Source: JBNKEI01 sp050288705 (lineage in GTDB: Bacteria > Myxococcota > Myxococcia > Myxococcales > UBA5297). From it: a stretch of DNA of 47,831 bases. Positions 34,699 through 41,864 of this stretch are shown in pieces. How positions within the stretch are numbered: the stretch's first letter is position 1; every line of letters begins with the position of its first letter. Position numbers and translations under genes: made by a program. Below the pieces are notes generated by a model. It saw only the letters and a program-made list of their open reading frames with translations. It was not told where the DNA came from and did not search any database. Location of the stretch: the NCBI GenBank assembly GCA_050288705.1, contig JBNKEI010000046.1, forward strand, positions 1-47,831. Reading direction: 5' to 3'.

Positions 34699-37080
34699 CT
34701 ACTTAGCTACCTTATAATTCTTTTTTTCGAATTGATAACGAGAAATCCAATCCAAGGCGTACTCTTTTTCGGTTGCATTGCCCATCGTGAACATTTCCTC
34801 CATTGCCTGCAAGGCGCCATCCAAATTCCCTGATAGATAGTTGGCTAGTGACAAAAGGCGCAGATTTTCTTTGGTGACTTCTGGAACGCTCGTTTGCAAA
34901 TTCCTGGCTTCATTTAAGTATCTGGCGGCGTCTTTCCACTCGCGATGCAAATACAATTGGCGTCCTAGTAAATAGCGCGCAAGGCTGTTTTTGGGCTGTT
35001 CTTGACTCCATCGTTCCAAAGCCAATGCTGCAGGGAGGCTTTGAGGACGGGCAAAAAACTCCCGCCAGATCGGCTGCAAGGAAGACTCGCGTAAAGCTTC
35101 TAGCTGAATGGCAATAAGGCGCAAAGCCGAACGGTCGTAATGCAATTTTCGTGCTTCTTCCCAATGCGACTTTGCTTGCTCTAGGTTTTCCTCCTTCCAG
35201 GCAATTTCGCCTAGGCTAGTAATAGCTTGGGCCTTGGCAATGGTAGTCAATTGAGGCATCGACAAGATTTTTTGGTACAGCCTTTTTGCTTTGTTGGAAT
35301 TGCCAGTGCTTTGGTACAAGGTAGCTTGTTCCAGCAAATGAGCGGGATTAGAAGGGTCGAGACGGGAACACTCTTCGTACATGATTAACGCAGCCTGAGG
35401 AGAAGAAATCGCTGCCTTCTTTGCCTTGCTTTTACATATGGCAAGCTCACGAGCGCACGGTTTTTCAAAAAGGCTAGTTCTACTAACCAGAGCCCGTGTG
35501 GTCGCCAAAGTTAGATTATCGATGGGAATGGAATCGATAAATTGCTCCCACTCGGTGGCCAGGTCTGGCAAGTCTTTGCCATAGGCTGCAACAAAGTCTC
35601 CCTTTGGATAAAGAACGCGAAAACTGGTAGCCCCATAGCGCTCGCGAAGAAATCGGATAAAGCTGCCGGCAATGGTGTAGGCTTTTCCCGCGGCTTGACG
35701 ATAGAAGCCGGTTGGTTCCATTAATGAACGAAGGTCAGGGGCTAACTGAAGCCTACGCATAGCTGCTGCTTTTTCATGTAGAGTTCCGGATAATCCTGGC
35801 GACTCACAGGCCACAGCAATTCCTTCCACAATTCCCATATGGATAGCCGAACCGCTGGAAGACACTCGCAATACCGAGGACCCAAAAGCGGCTGCCATCA
35901 CATGGGTCATTTCGTGGCGAATTAGCGGATGGGGGAAAGGCTCATCCAAAACATGAAATTCATAGTTCCAAGGTTTGGCGAAACTAGTTTCGGAGGCGCC
36001 AACTAGCCGTCTTTTTTGCTTGGTGTCTTGGTAAAACCAGGCATGCATTTTTGTATCAGGCTTGCTCTCTAAGCAATTAGCCACCTGGAAATATGAGAAT
36101 TCAATATCTCTTTTTAGCCGTTCTATTTCCTCTGCTGGCTTGCCGGGAGGAAAATGGAGCACAAAATGGGAAGTCCGTGCAGTTCCGGAAAGCTCTTGGG
36201 CTAAAGAAATGTGGGTAGTACTCAGTGCAAGCTGGGTATCGAACAACCATCCTGCCAAAAGACTAGCCGGAAGTATAATTAGCCATGGCCATAGTCTTAA
36301 AAAAGCCGCCTTGTTTCCCAGAAGCTTTCCTCTAGCCGGATCGAGTAACAAACTAGTAATCAATAACAGTAGTGCTACCCACAAAAAGGTAAATGCTCTA
36401 AAGACTACCAGTCGATGGTCTATTGGTAATGATTCATCATACAGCGGACCGGGAAAATAACCAAAAAAATGATTCAATGCAAAAACTTGTGGTCCGCGCC
36501 AAAGAGGCCAAATTGAAACTCCTAAAGAGATTCCCAGAAGGAGCAGATACATAAGTATTGCTGACCAAACGTTTTTGGTAGCAAACCCTAAAAAAACACC
36601 CGCAGCCGAGGCTATAAGAACAGTAGGTACGGGAAGAATGAGGTAGAAAAGAGCTCCCGCCCAAGGGCTGCAGGGGCTGGAGAGAATTGTTTTTAAGGTG
36701 GCCACCAAAAATGTAGGGGTTAATATTGAGAGTCCTAATAATGAAGACGCCGCAAAAGACCAAAATGCCACTTGCCAGGAAGAATAAGACGAAGCAAAGC
36801 TCCGTTCTTTGGTTAGCGTCAATCTTTCTTTGTGTGCCGAAACAACTCCTGATAGGCCACTAAATAAAGCCATAGCAACAGTCATGGCGCTTGCTAATTC
36901 GTACCCCGGAATCTCCAATAAGGGATACCTCGTTATTAAAATACCTCCCACGGATATGGCGAGAGCACTAAAGGCTACAATTTTGTGGGTTAAAAGAATT
37001 GCCGAGCGCATTACCACTGCGTACATCCAGTGGGATCGAGAGTCAGAGATAAGAAAGCCGGGGTTGGATCGCACAGTCAT
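34699..37080 (-). CDS. Polytopic membrane protein with gluzincin peptidase domain and TPR repeats
   Basis: A 793-residue protein. Residues 25-290 hold about eight membrane segments resembling an ABC-2-type permease. Residues about 300-480 form a zinc-peptidase-like domain with HEMTH at 389-393 and a candidate third ligand Glu419 in GIVEGIAVA; this HExxH-plus-Glu layout is that of gluzincins (peptidase MA-like). Residues 490-790 are TPR repeats, for example SPQAALIMYEECSRLDPSNPAHLLEQATLYQSTG in overlapping parts. The peptidase domain is predicted to face the periplasm. The start ATG 37080 has no clear ribosome site; ATG 37026 is possible. No ABC ATPase is adjacent. Confidence 0.75.
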   Translation of the reverse strand: MTVRSNPGFLISDSRSHWMYAVVMRSAILLTHKIVAFSALAISVGGILITRYPLLEIPGYELASAMTVAMALFSGLSGVVSAHKERLTLTKERSFASSYSSWQVAFWSFAASSLLGLSILTPTFLVATLKTILSSPCSPWAGALFYLILPVPTVLIASAAGVFLGFATKNVWSAILMYLLLLGISLGVSIWPLWRGPQVFALNHFFGYFPGPLYDESLPIDHRLVVFRAFTFLWVALLLLITSLLLDPARGKLLGNKAAFLRLWPWLIILPASLLAGWLFDTQLALSTTHISLAQELSGTARTSHFVLHFPPGKPAEEIERLKRDIEFSYFQVANCLESKPDTKMHAWFYQDTKQKRRLVGASETSFAKPWNYEFHVLDEPFPHPLIRHEMTHVMAAAFGSSVLRVSSSGSAIHMGIVEGIAVACESPGLSGTLHEKAAAMRRLQLAPDLRSLMEPTGFYRQAAGKAYTIAGSFIRFLRERYGATSFRVLYPKGDFVAAYGKDLPDLATEWEQFIDSIPIDNLTLATTRALVSRTSLFEKPCARELAICKSKAKKAAISSPQAALIMYEECSRLDPSNPAHLLEQATLYQSTGNSNKAKRLYQKILSMPQLTTIAKAQAITSLGEIAWKEENLEQAKSHWEEARKLHYDRSALRLIAIQLEALRESSLQPIWREFFARPQSLPAALALERWSQEQPKNSLARYLLGRQLYLHREWKDAARYLNEARNLQTSVPEVTKENLRLLSLANYLSGNLDGALQAMEEMFTMGNATEKEYALDWISRYQFEKKNYKVAK

Positions 37081-37274
37081 TTCGGTCTATATTAAAAACA
37101 GGTTTGTTTAAAAGAAAAAACTTAGGGGTTCGGCAAATTGTTCCTTCTTTTTTGGTTGTCTTCGTAAAGCGTCGTTCAACAATCTGAACTTGCGTTTTTT
37201 AGAACCAAACAGCAATCCGCACATGGTAACGCTATGTATGTGTGTGGCAAGCGTTCCCTGGAGGAGAAAGAATA

Positions 37275-37781
37275 ATGATTGGTGTTGATAATGTGCTTCT
37301 CCAGTGTCTTGAGCAGGGAACGATAGAAGGACTTGCAATGACAGGCATTGTTCCTGCTCCAGTAGGAATATCTCGATACAATACTGCTGGACGGGAATTT
37401 TCCATCTTAATTAGCCTTTTTGGCGAAAAAAATGGGATTGTAACCGTCAATCTTACTCGGTTTACTGCGCTATTTCTCGCATCACGTTTTTTGGGAGAAG
37501 AGGTTCCACAGGGAGAAGTAGGGGAGGATACTCTTGATGCCATGTGTGAGATTGGCAATATTATCGCTGGTCGGTTTAAGGACATTCTTTCTACTACCGC
37601 TTACAAATTTTCCGGCCTATCCTTACCTGCTTTGGTAGCAGGCGCTAGTTTTAGTTTTTACCACTACCGGGGTCTTACCACCGTGGCTACGGAATTTGAG
37701 ATTAAAGAAATTTCCATGGCGCATGTCCATGACCGAGTTTTTTCTACCTCCTTGGCTTTAATGGGGACTCCAGGTAAGTAA
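37275..37781 (+). CDS. cheX: CheX-like chemotaxis phosphatase
   Basis: A 168-residue CheC/CheX/FliY family protein. The signature helix is DAMCEIGNIIAGRFKDIL, giving the E-x2-N pair used to dephosphorylate CheY-P; a single copy suggests CheX rather than two-helix CheC. The rest of the domain fits (PVGISRYNTAGREFSILISLFGEKNGIVTVNL in overlapping parts). GGAGGAG sits upstream of ATG 37275. It is convergent to flgA and flagellar genes, which supports a motility role. Confidence 0.8.
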   Translation: MIGVDNVLLQCLEQGTIEGLAMTGIVPAPVGISRYNTAGREFSILISLFGEKNGIVTVNLTRFTALFLASRFLGEEVPQGEVGEDTLDAMCEIGNIIAGRFKDILSTTAYKFSGLSLPALVAGASFSFYHYRGLTTVATEFEIKEISMAHVHDRVFSTSLALMGTPGK

Positions 37782-37795
37782 ATTAGTCATCACTC

Positions 37796-38434
37796 TCACC
37801 GAACCTCCACCACCAGTCTTCCATTTAGATACCGGCCTTCCAAGCGCTTGCCTGATTCTAATTGGGCGCATAGCCTCCCGGGCAGGCAAGGCACTACCCG
37901 GCCGGTTTGCACCACCGATACTTGACCAGTGCGCACTTCCACTTCCACTGATTCACCTATTGCCGGGCCAATGCGCAGGTGGTGTTTTTCGAGCACTGTT
38001 CCTGGCAGCAGTAGGGTTGAGGCTTTGGCCTCGGAGGGAATTTTCTGAACTAGTTTTTGCCCGGTTTTTTTTTCGCGTTCCTCTGTTCGTATTGAATTCG
38101 TACTAATCGGCTCGCCAGGCTCAATGCGTTGCGTTGCAATCATTACCTTCGCCAAGACTCTAATTCTGGCCCAAGCCCACCCCTCACAGCGGGTTCCTGA
38201 CGCGCTGCGTCCCATTGCTTTAATGGCATATCGTCCAGAAGCCACAATAGGTCGACTCGACCGCACCGATACCAAAGAACACTGGGGTTTCATTTTAAAA
38301 TCAAAATCAATTAATTCTAATCGCGAACCAGAAACCAGCGATTGCGCTAATTGAGAGGTAATGTCAGCAGTAGTTAGCCCTCCGGTTGCGGTAATTAGCC
38401 AAAGTGTTACTAATCCCAAAGCCACCGAAATCAC
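37796..38434 (-). CDS. flgA: Flagellar basal body P-ring formation protein FlgA
   Basis: The 212-residue protein has an N-terminal signal (MISVALGLVTLWLITATGG) and the C-terminal SAF/FlgA region: AKVMIATQRIEPGEPIS, LLLPGTVLEKHHLRIGPAIGESVEVEVRTGQVSVVQTG in pieces. FlgA chaperones P-ring assembly in the periplasm. Its ATG overlaps the flgG stop by 4 nt, marking the flgF-flgG-flgA operon. The P-ring gene flgI and L-ring gene flgH would be expected next but the strand switches to cheX. Confidence 0.88.
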   Translation of the reverse strand: MISVALGLVTLWLITATGGLTTADITSQLAQSLVSGSRLELIDFDFKMKPQCSLVSVRSSRPIVASGRYAIKAMGRSASGTRCEGWAWARIRVLAKVMIATQRIEPGEPISTNSIRTEEREKKTGQKLVQKIPSEAKASTLLLPGTVLEKHHLRIGPAIGESVEVEVRTGQVSVVQTGRVVPCLPGRLCAQLESGKRLEGRYLNGRLVVEVR

Positions 38435-39216
38435 CTCATGGAAGTAAGTTTTTGCAGCATTTGATCGGCGGTTTGAATTACCTTGGAATTCAGCTCGTAC
38501 GCGCGTTGAGTGGAAATCATATCAATCATTTCTTCCACTGCTTTTACATTGGCGCCCTCTAAAAAACCTTGAGCCACCGATCCCATCCCATTTTCTCCTG
38601 GACGGGCCAAAATAGCTTCCCCGCTGGAAGGTGTAGAGGCAAATAAGTTGTGACCAATTGCCAAAAGGCCGCCGGGGTTTTGAAAAGTTGCTAGCTCTAA
38701 AATGCCCAATTCTATTGCCTCTTGGCGATTAGGAAGCATGGCGGTAATGGTTCCATCAGAGCGAATGGTAATTTGCGATGCATCTGCAGGAATAGAAATA
38801 CCCGGTTCCACTACCGCTCCATTTTGGGTGGTTAATCGTCCGGCGCCATCGATCCGAAAGTTGCCTGCTCGGGAATAGGCGGTTTCTCCATTGGGACGTT
38901 GCACTCTAAAAAAGCCCGCTCCCTCAATAGCTAAATCGAGCGGGTTTTGGGTGTTAATCATGTCTCCTTGAGAAAAAGTGCGGGTGGTAGAGCCTGTACG
39001 AACGCCCAAACCCACTTGCAAAGGAGCGGGTTCGGAGTTTCCTTGAGGAGTAGGGCTTCCGGTTCCCCGAATAGTTTCACTTAATAGATCTTCAAATTCG
39101 GCGCGTGCTTTTTTAAATCCCGAGGTATTGGTATTAGCCAAATTATTGGCAATAAGATCCATGCGTAATTGTTGAGCATCCATTCCGGTGGCGGCGGTAT
39201 ATAACGAGCGCAGCAT
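38431..39216 (-). CDS. flgG: Flagellar distal rod protein FlgG
   Basis: Standard length (261 residues). The N-terminal rod motif MLRSLYTAATGMDAQQLRMD continues as LIANNLANTNTSGFKKARAEFEDL, and the C-terminal helix reads GANVKAVEEMIDMISTQRAYELNSKVIQTADQMLQKL in pieces, both forming the coiled-coil core of axial proteins. It builds the distal rod. AAAGGGAG precedes the ATG. It is followed by flgA with a 4-nt overlap. Part of its coding sequence recurs as a 26-bp stray copy at 40825. Confidence 0.95.
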   Translation of the reverse strand: MLRSLYTAATGMDAQQLRMDLIANNLANTNTSGFKKARAEFEDLLSETIRGTGSPTPQGNSEPAPLQVGLGVRTGSTTRTFSQGDMINTQNPLDLAIEGAGFFRVQRPNGETAYSRAGNFRIDGAGRLTTQNGAVVEPGISIPADASQITIRSDGTITAMLPNRQEAIELGILELATFQNPGGLLAIGHNLFASTPSSGEAILARPGENGMGSVAQGFLEGANVKAVEEMIDMISTQRAYELNSKVIQTADQMLQKLTSMR

Positions 39217-39251
39217 ATAAACTCCCTTTCTCCGTTTCGAAAAATAAACGT

Positions 39252-39959
39252 TTAGCGAATGCGACCAACTTCCACAGCGCGTTCATCCATTCGTCGGTAG
39301 GTTTGCAAAGCTTGAACAGAAGTTTCGTAATGGCGATGAGCATTAATAAGCGCCACGGTAGCTTCGATGGGATCGTAATTACTCATTTCCAGAGTGCCAG
39401 CTTGCATCTTTTCTTGAACCTCCACGACGGGAGTACCGGGAGCTGGGCTGTATAGGCTAGAAGCTATGCGGCTTACCGGGCCTTCTAGGCGAAAAACGCC
39501 TAGTTGCCCAATTACTTGTCCATTGGCCTGCACATTTCCATTGACATCGATGGAAGGAGTGGTTCCCGGAGGTATAAGTATGGGTTTTTGCTGGGGATCG
39601 GCTAACGGAAGTCCCGCAGCAATTAATTGCCCCTGTGCATCTACCGACAAACGGCCAGCGCGAGTATAAGCAAGTTCGCCCGAGGCTTGTCTCACTGCCA
39701 AAAATGCATTGTTTTCCGGGGTTACATCTAAAGCATTTCCGGTTTGAATGGTGCGTCCAGCACGGGTGTCAATTCCGGTAGAAACTGCCGCGGGGTAGAC
39801 TTTGTCTTGGGCTCCTCCTGGTGGAAAAAACGATTCAAAAGCAGGTCTAGCTGCTTTAAATCCGGGGGTTTGTACATTAGCCAAGTTATCAGCAACCGAA
39901 TCGAGCTGTTCGGCGCGGGCAGCAGCTCCAGTCATACTTACATACAATCCGTCAGACAT
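39252..39959 (-). CDS. flgF: Flagellar proximal rod protein FlgF
   Basis: A 235-residue axial protein with N-terminal MSDGLYVSMTGAAARAEQLD, then SVADNLANVQTPGFKAARPAFE, and C-terminal GTLEMSNYDPIEATVALINAHRHYETSVQALQ in parts. It forms part of the rod between MS ring and FlgG. AAAGGAGGCGCC directly precedes ATG 39959, so the longer frame starting at 39989 is not used. First gene of flgF-flgG-flgA. Confidence 0.9.
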   Translation of the reverse strand: MSDGLYVSMTGAAARAEQLDSVADNLANVQTPGFKAARPAFESFFPPGGAQDKVYPAAVSTGIDTRAGRTIQTGNALDVTPENNAFLAVRQASGELAYTRAGRLSVDAQGQLIAAGLPLADPQQKPILIPPGTTPSIDVNGNVQANGQVIGQLGVFRLEGPVSRIASSLYSPAPGTPVVEVQEKMQAGTLEMSNYDPIEATVALINAHRHYETSVQALQTYRRMDERAVEVGRIR

Positions 39960-39989
39960 GGCGCCTCCTTTAGGTGGTAGCAAAAGCAA

Positions 39990-40398
39990 ATTGAAGGCCA
40001 GGCCAGATGGGCGTCAAAACGGCTTGGCCGCGGAAAGGAAAATCCCAGAAGCCGCCAGGTTTCGCGCCTTGAAAGAGTTCTCCAAAGCCGAACAAGAAGT
40101 AGAAGAACTACGCCGTCAGGAAGCCGACGCTCGCGCCAGATTCGAAACTGCCCATCGAAAAACCGAGGCAGTATCGCGAGTGGCCGAAAATAAGCGGCAA
40201 GAAATGATCCAGATGCTTGGCAAACCCCGTCGTTTAGGGCGGGGAAGGATAGAGCGAGGAGCCAAAAACTCCGATTTCCGAACGATATTAAAGACACCGT
40301 CCTTCAGGACGGTGAGGATGTCCATTAAGGCGGCACAAAATGCCGAGCGCAAGCAACTAGACGAAATTGCTTCGGTTCGTCATTGGAAAAAGGAGTAA
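39990..40398 (+). pseudogene. 5'-truncated duplicate of fliJ carrying an insertion
   Basis: From about 39990 to 40398 the sequence copies the last two thirds of the intact fliJ at 40886-41305: both encode EAARFRALKE, KAEQEVEELRRQEADARA, FETAHRKTEAVSRVAENK, RQEMI and KAAQNAERKQLDEIASVRHW. The first 40-odd codons are missing, replaced by sequence upstream of flgF, so there is no start codon or ribosome site of its own. A 117-bp insertion (40209-40325) adds 39 codons without breaking frame. A frame from 39802 runs through it but its first part is antisense to flgF. Probably not a functional FliJ. Confidence 0.8.
40209..40325 (+). mobile_element. 117-bp hairpin-containing insertion in the fliJ copy (IS200/IS605-related MITE-like)
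   Basis: Compared with the intact fliJ, exactly 117 bp are inserted between GAAATGAT and TAAGGCGG. The insert contains two hairpins: CCCCGTC/GGCGGGG around 40225-40244 with a GTTTAG loop, and a perfect ACCGTCC-TTCA-GGACGGT at 40296-40313. Such GC-rich hairpins followed by a GAGGATGTCC-like end recall the right-end and guide-RNA region of IS200/IS605 TnpB elements. No transposase is encoded and no target duplication longer than 2-3 bp is visible, fitting that family. The relationship is inference. Confidence 0.5.
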
Positions 40399-40480
40399 GG
40401 CCAGAGAGAAGATTGCACTACCTTGACTCGACAAATATTAGGACTAGACTAAATCTGGTCTGCTGATCGAGGTTTGTTAA

Positions 40481-40699
40481 GTGCATATCACGAATATTTC
40501 TGAAGCAAAGGCCCAACTTTCTGCGTTGATTCAGGATGTCATTGCAGGAAAAGAGGTGGTGATAGGGAAAGCAGGGATACCTGTCGCACGGCTGGTGCCC
40601 TTTGAACTCAACACTAAACCGCGTTGTCCCGGTGCTTTGAGAGGGAAGATCGAAATCGCTGAAGATTTTGATTCCTTGCCCGACGATATCGCATCTTAA
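40481..40699 (+). CDS. Phd/YefM-type antitoxin, solitary, C-terminus altered by deletion
   Basis: A 72-residue protein beginning MHITNISEAKAQLSALIQDV, then GKEVVIGKAGIPVARLVPFE, the DNA-binding Phd/YefM fold, and a toxin-binding tail GALRGKIEIAEDFDSLPDDI. The family usually ends about ten residues later; here the frame stops after DDIAS because a deletion has joined it to the 3' end of its toxin gene. GTG 40481 is preceded by GAGG. Without a toxin it may still bind its old operator or be decaying. Confidence 0.85.
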   Translation: MHITNISEAKAQLSALIQDVIAGKEVVIGKAGIPVARLVPFELNTKPRCPGALRGKIEIAEDFDSLPDDIAS

Positions 40700-40782
40700 T
40701 CGCTCAAGCAAAAATAGAACATTTGACCATCATCACATCCGACGAATGGTTCAAGGCGTATGATATACCCCTTATCCGATAA
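40690..40782 (+). pseudogene. PIN-domain (VapC-type) toxin, C-terminal remnant
   Basis: In the frame ending at TAA 40780-40782 the codons read RILIAQAKIEHL, then TIITSDEWFKAYDIPLIR. This is the end of a VapC PIN ribonuclease (usual form DRxLIAQA...LTLVTxDxxFxxY), including the late conserved Asp in TSDEWF. About 100 upstream codons are gone, together with most catalytic acids, so no active toxin can be made. It overlaps the last codons of the antitoxin in another frame. Confidence 0.82.
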
Positions 40783-40824
40783 TAGACTGATTTTATTGCT
40801 CGATCTTTAGGCTACCCGAACGTC

Positions 40825-40850
40825 TCCCATCCCATTTTCTCCTGGACGGG
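40825..40850 (+). repeat. 26-bp stray copy of flgG coding sequence
   Basis: The 26 bases at 40825-40850 are identical to 38581-38606 inside flgG. In flgG they encode, on the minus strand, part of ARPGENGMGS. Here they sit in the short non-coding gap before fliJ, with no reading frame. Chance identity of this length is very unlikely; it fits debris of a duplication in this region. Confidence 0.8.
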
Positions 40851-40885
40851 TAAAAATTGTCCGTACTTAAGGAGCAAAGTCAGCC

Positions 40886-41305
40886 ATGTTCTGGAAAACC
40901 CGTCTAGATTCGGTAGTTAAAATACGCAAACGAGAAGAAGATGAAGCCAAATGGAAATTATCCAGGGCTCGTCAAGCAGCATTGCAGGCGCAACATGCCT
41001 TGGAACTGGCGCGTGCCAAAACCATGACCGATGTTCGTCAAAATGGTTCGGCCGCGGAGTGGGAAATCCAAGAAGCCGCCAGGTTTCGGGCTCTAAAAGA
41101 GTTAGCCAAAGCCGAACAAGAAGTAGAAGAACTTCGTCGACAGGAAGCCGACGCTCGCGCCCAATTCGAAACTGCCCATCGAAAAACCGAGGCAGTATCG
41201 CGAGTAGCCGAAAATAAACGGCAAGAAATGATTAAGGCGGCACAAAATGCCGAGCGCAAGCAGCTAGACGAAATCGCTTCGGTTCGTCACTGGCGAAAGG
41301 AATAA
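40886..41305 (+). CDS. fliJ: Flagellar export protein FliJ
   Basis: A 139-residue, nearly all-helical charged protein. The N-terminus MFWKTRLDSVVKIRKREEDE is the FliJ signature, and the rest is coiled coil rich in A, E, R, K and Q. FliJ is the central stalk of the FliI export ATPase and a chaperone-escort protein of flagellar export. AAGGAG lies upstream. The usual neighbours fliI and fliH are not in the window. The last 90 codons are duplicated at 39990-40398. Confidence 0.8.
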   Translation: MFWKTRLDSVVKIRKREEDEAKWKLSRARQAALQAQHALELARAKTMTDVRQNGSAAEWEIQEAARFRALKELAKAEQEVEELRRQEADARAQFETAHRKTEAVSRVAENKRQEMIKAAQNAERKQLDEIASVRHWRKE

Positions 41306-41389
41306 GTGTTTACTTCGAGCCGATACCTGTTCAAACCGTAATGTTTTTTCGTTTGAGCCACAAAGCTTGATGCTGATAGCATATTAGGG

Positions 41390-41863
41390 ATGAGCTCAAA
41401 CGAGTATTTTAAACTGGAACCCCCGAAACTTGCGACCTTCAAGTACCAGCATGATGGTCCAGAACACTTAAGCAAAAAACGCAAATTCAGCATCATAATC
41501 TGCCTGCTGGCGTCGCTTTTGATTATGGCAGTGAACTTTGTATTCGGTATACTCACGCTGGTTTTACCTGTAATTATCTATCTGACTAGAAGCCGCCTGC
41601 TAAAACTGGGACCGCGTTATCTGCTTTGTGGCGACCGGATTATTTATTATGCAAACGTAAAAGAAGCGAACCTGTCCGAAGCGGAGGGTACCCTGACCTT
41701 GATTACGAGGAGGGGAGAGCCATTCAAAATTGAACGTGAGAAGTTCCCAACCAGTGCGCGCAAACCACATAAAATAGCTATTAATAAGACTGCCAAATTC
41801 AATAAGGTAAGCGCACGCATCATTGAGAAAGTAGGCAAATTCTCGAGAATGACGAGTAATTGA
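41390..41863 (+). CDS. Small two-TM membrane protein, first gene of the radical SAM / poly-Asn cassette
   Basis: A 157-residue protein of unknown family. Residues about 33-66 form a hydrophobic hairpin (FSIIICLLASLLIMAVNF and ILTLVLPVIIYLT), followed by a cytosolic, beta-rich basic domain: PRYLLCGDRIIYYANVKEAN, GTLTLITRRGEPFKIEREKF. That pattern resembles bacterial PH-like (bPH2) membrane proteins, but I am not sure. It is separated by 1 nt from the radical SAM gene, so expression is coupled. It could anchor the maturase or handle the product at the membrane. A 5-bp inverted repeat, ATGCT-GAT-AGCAT, lies just before its start (41370-41382). Confidence 0.75.
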   Translation: MSSNEYFKLEPPKLATFKYQHDGPEHLSKKRKFSIIICLLASLLIMAVNFVFGILTLVLPVIIYLTRSRLLKLGPRYLLCGDRIIYYANVKEANLSEAEGTLTLITRRGEPFKIEREKFPTSARKPHKIAINKTAKFNKVSARIIEKVGKFSRMTSN

Positions 41864-41864
41864 A

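Noticed and set aside
37108..37338. Minus-strand frame between the gluzincin gene and cheX
   Set aside because: It overlaps the cheX start and shows no domain or ribosome site.
39802..39989. Possible start of the fliJ copy's reading frame at 39802
   Set aside because: This part is antisense to flgF and unlike FliJ; the homology only begins near 39990.
40290..40325. CRISPR repeat or tRNA fragment at the ACCGTCC hairpin
   Set aside because: Only a single copy exists, with no spacers, and no cloverleaf can be formed.
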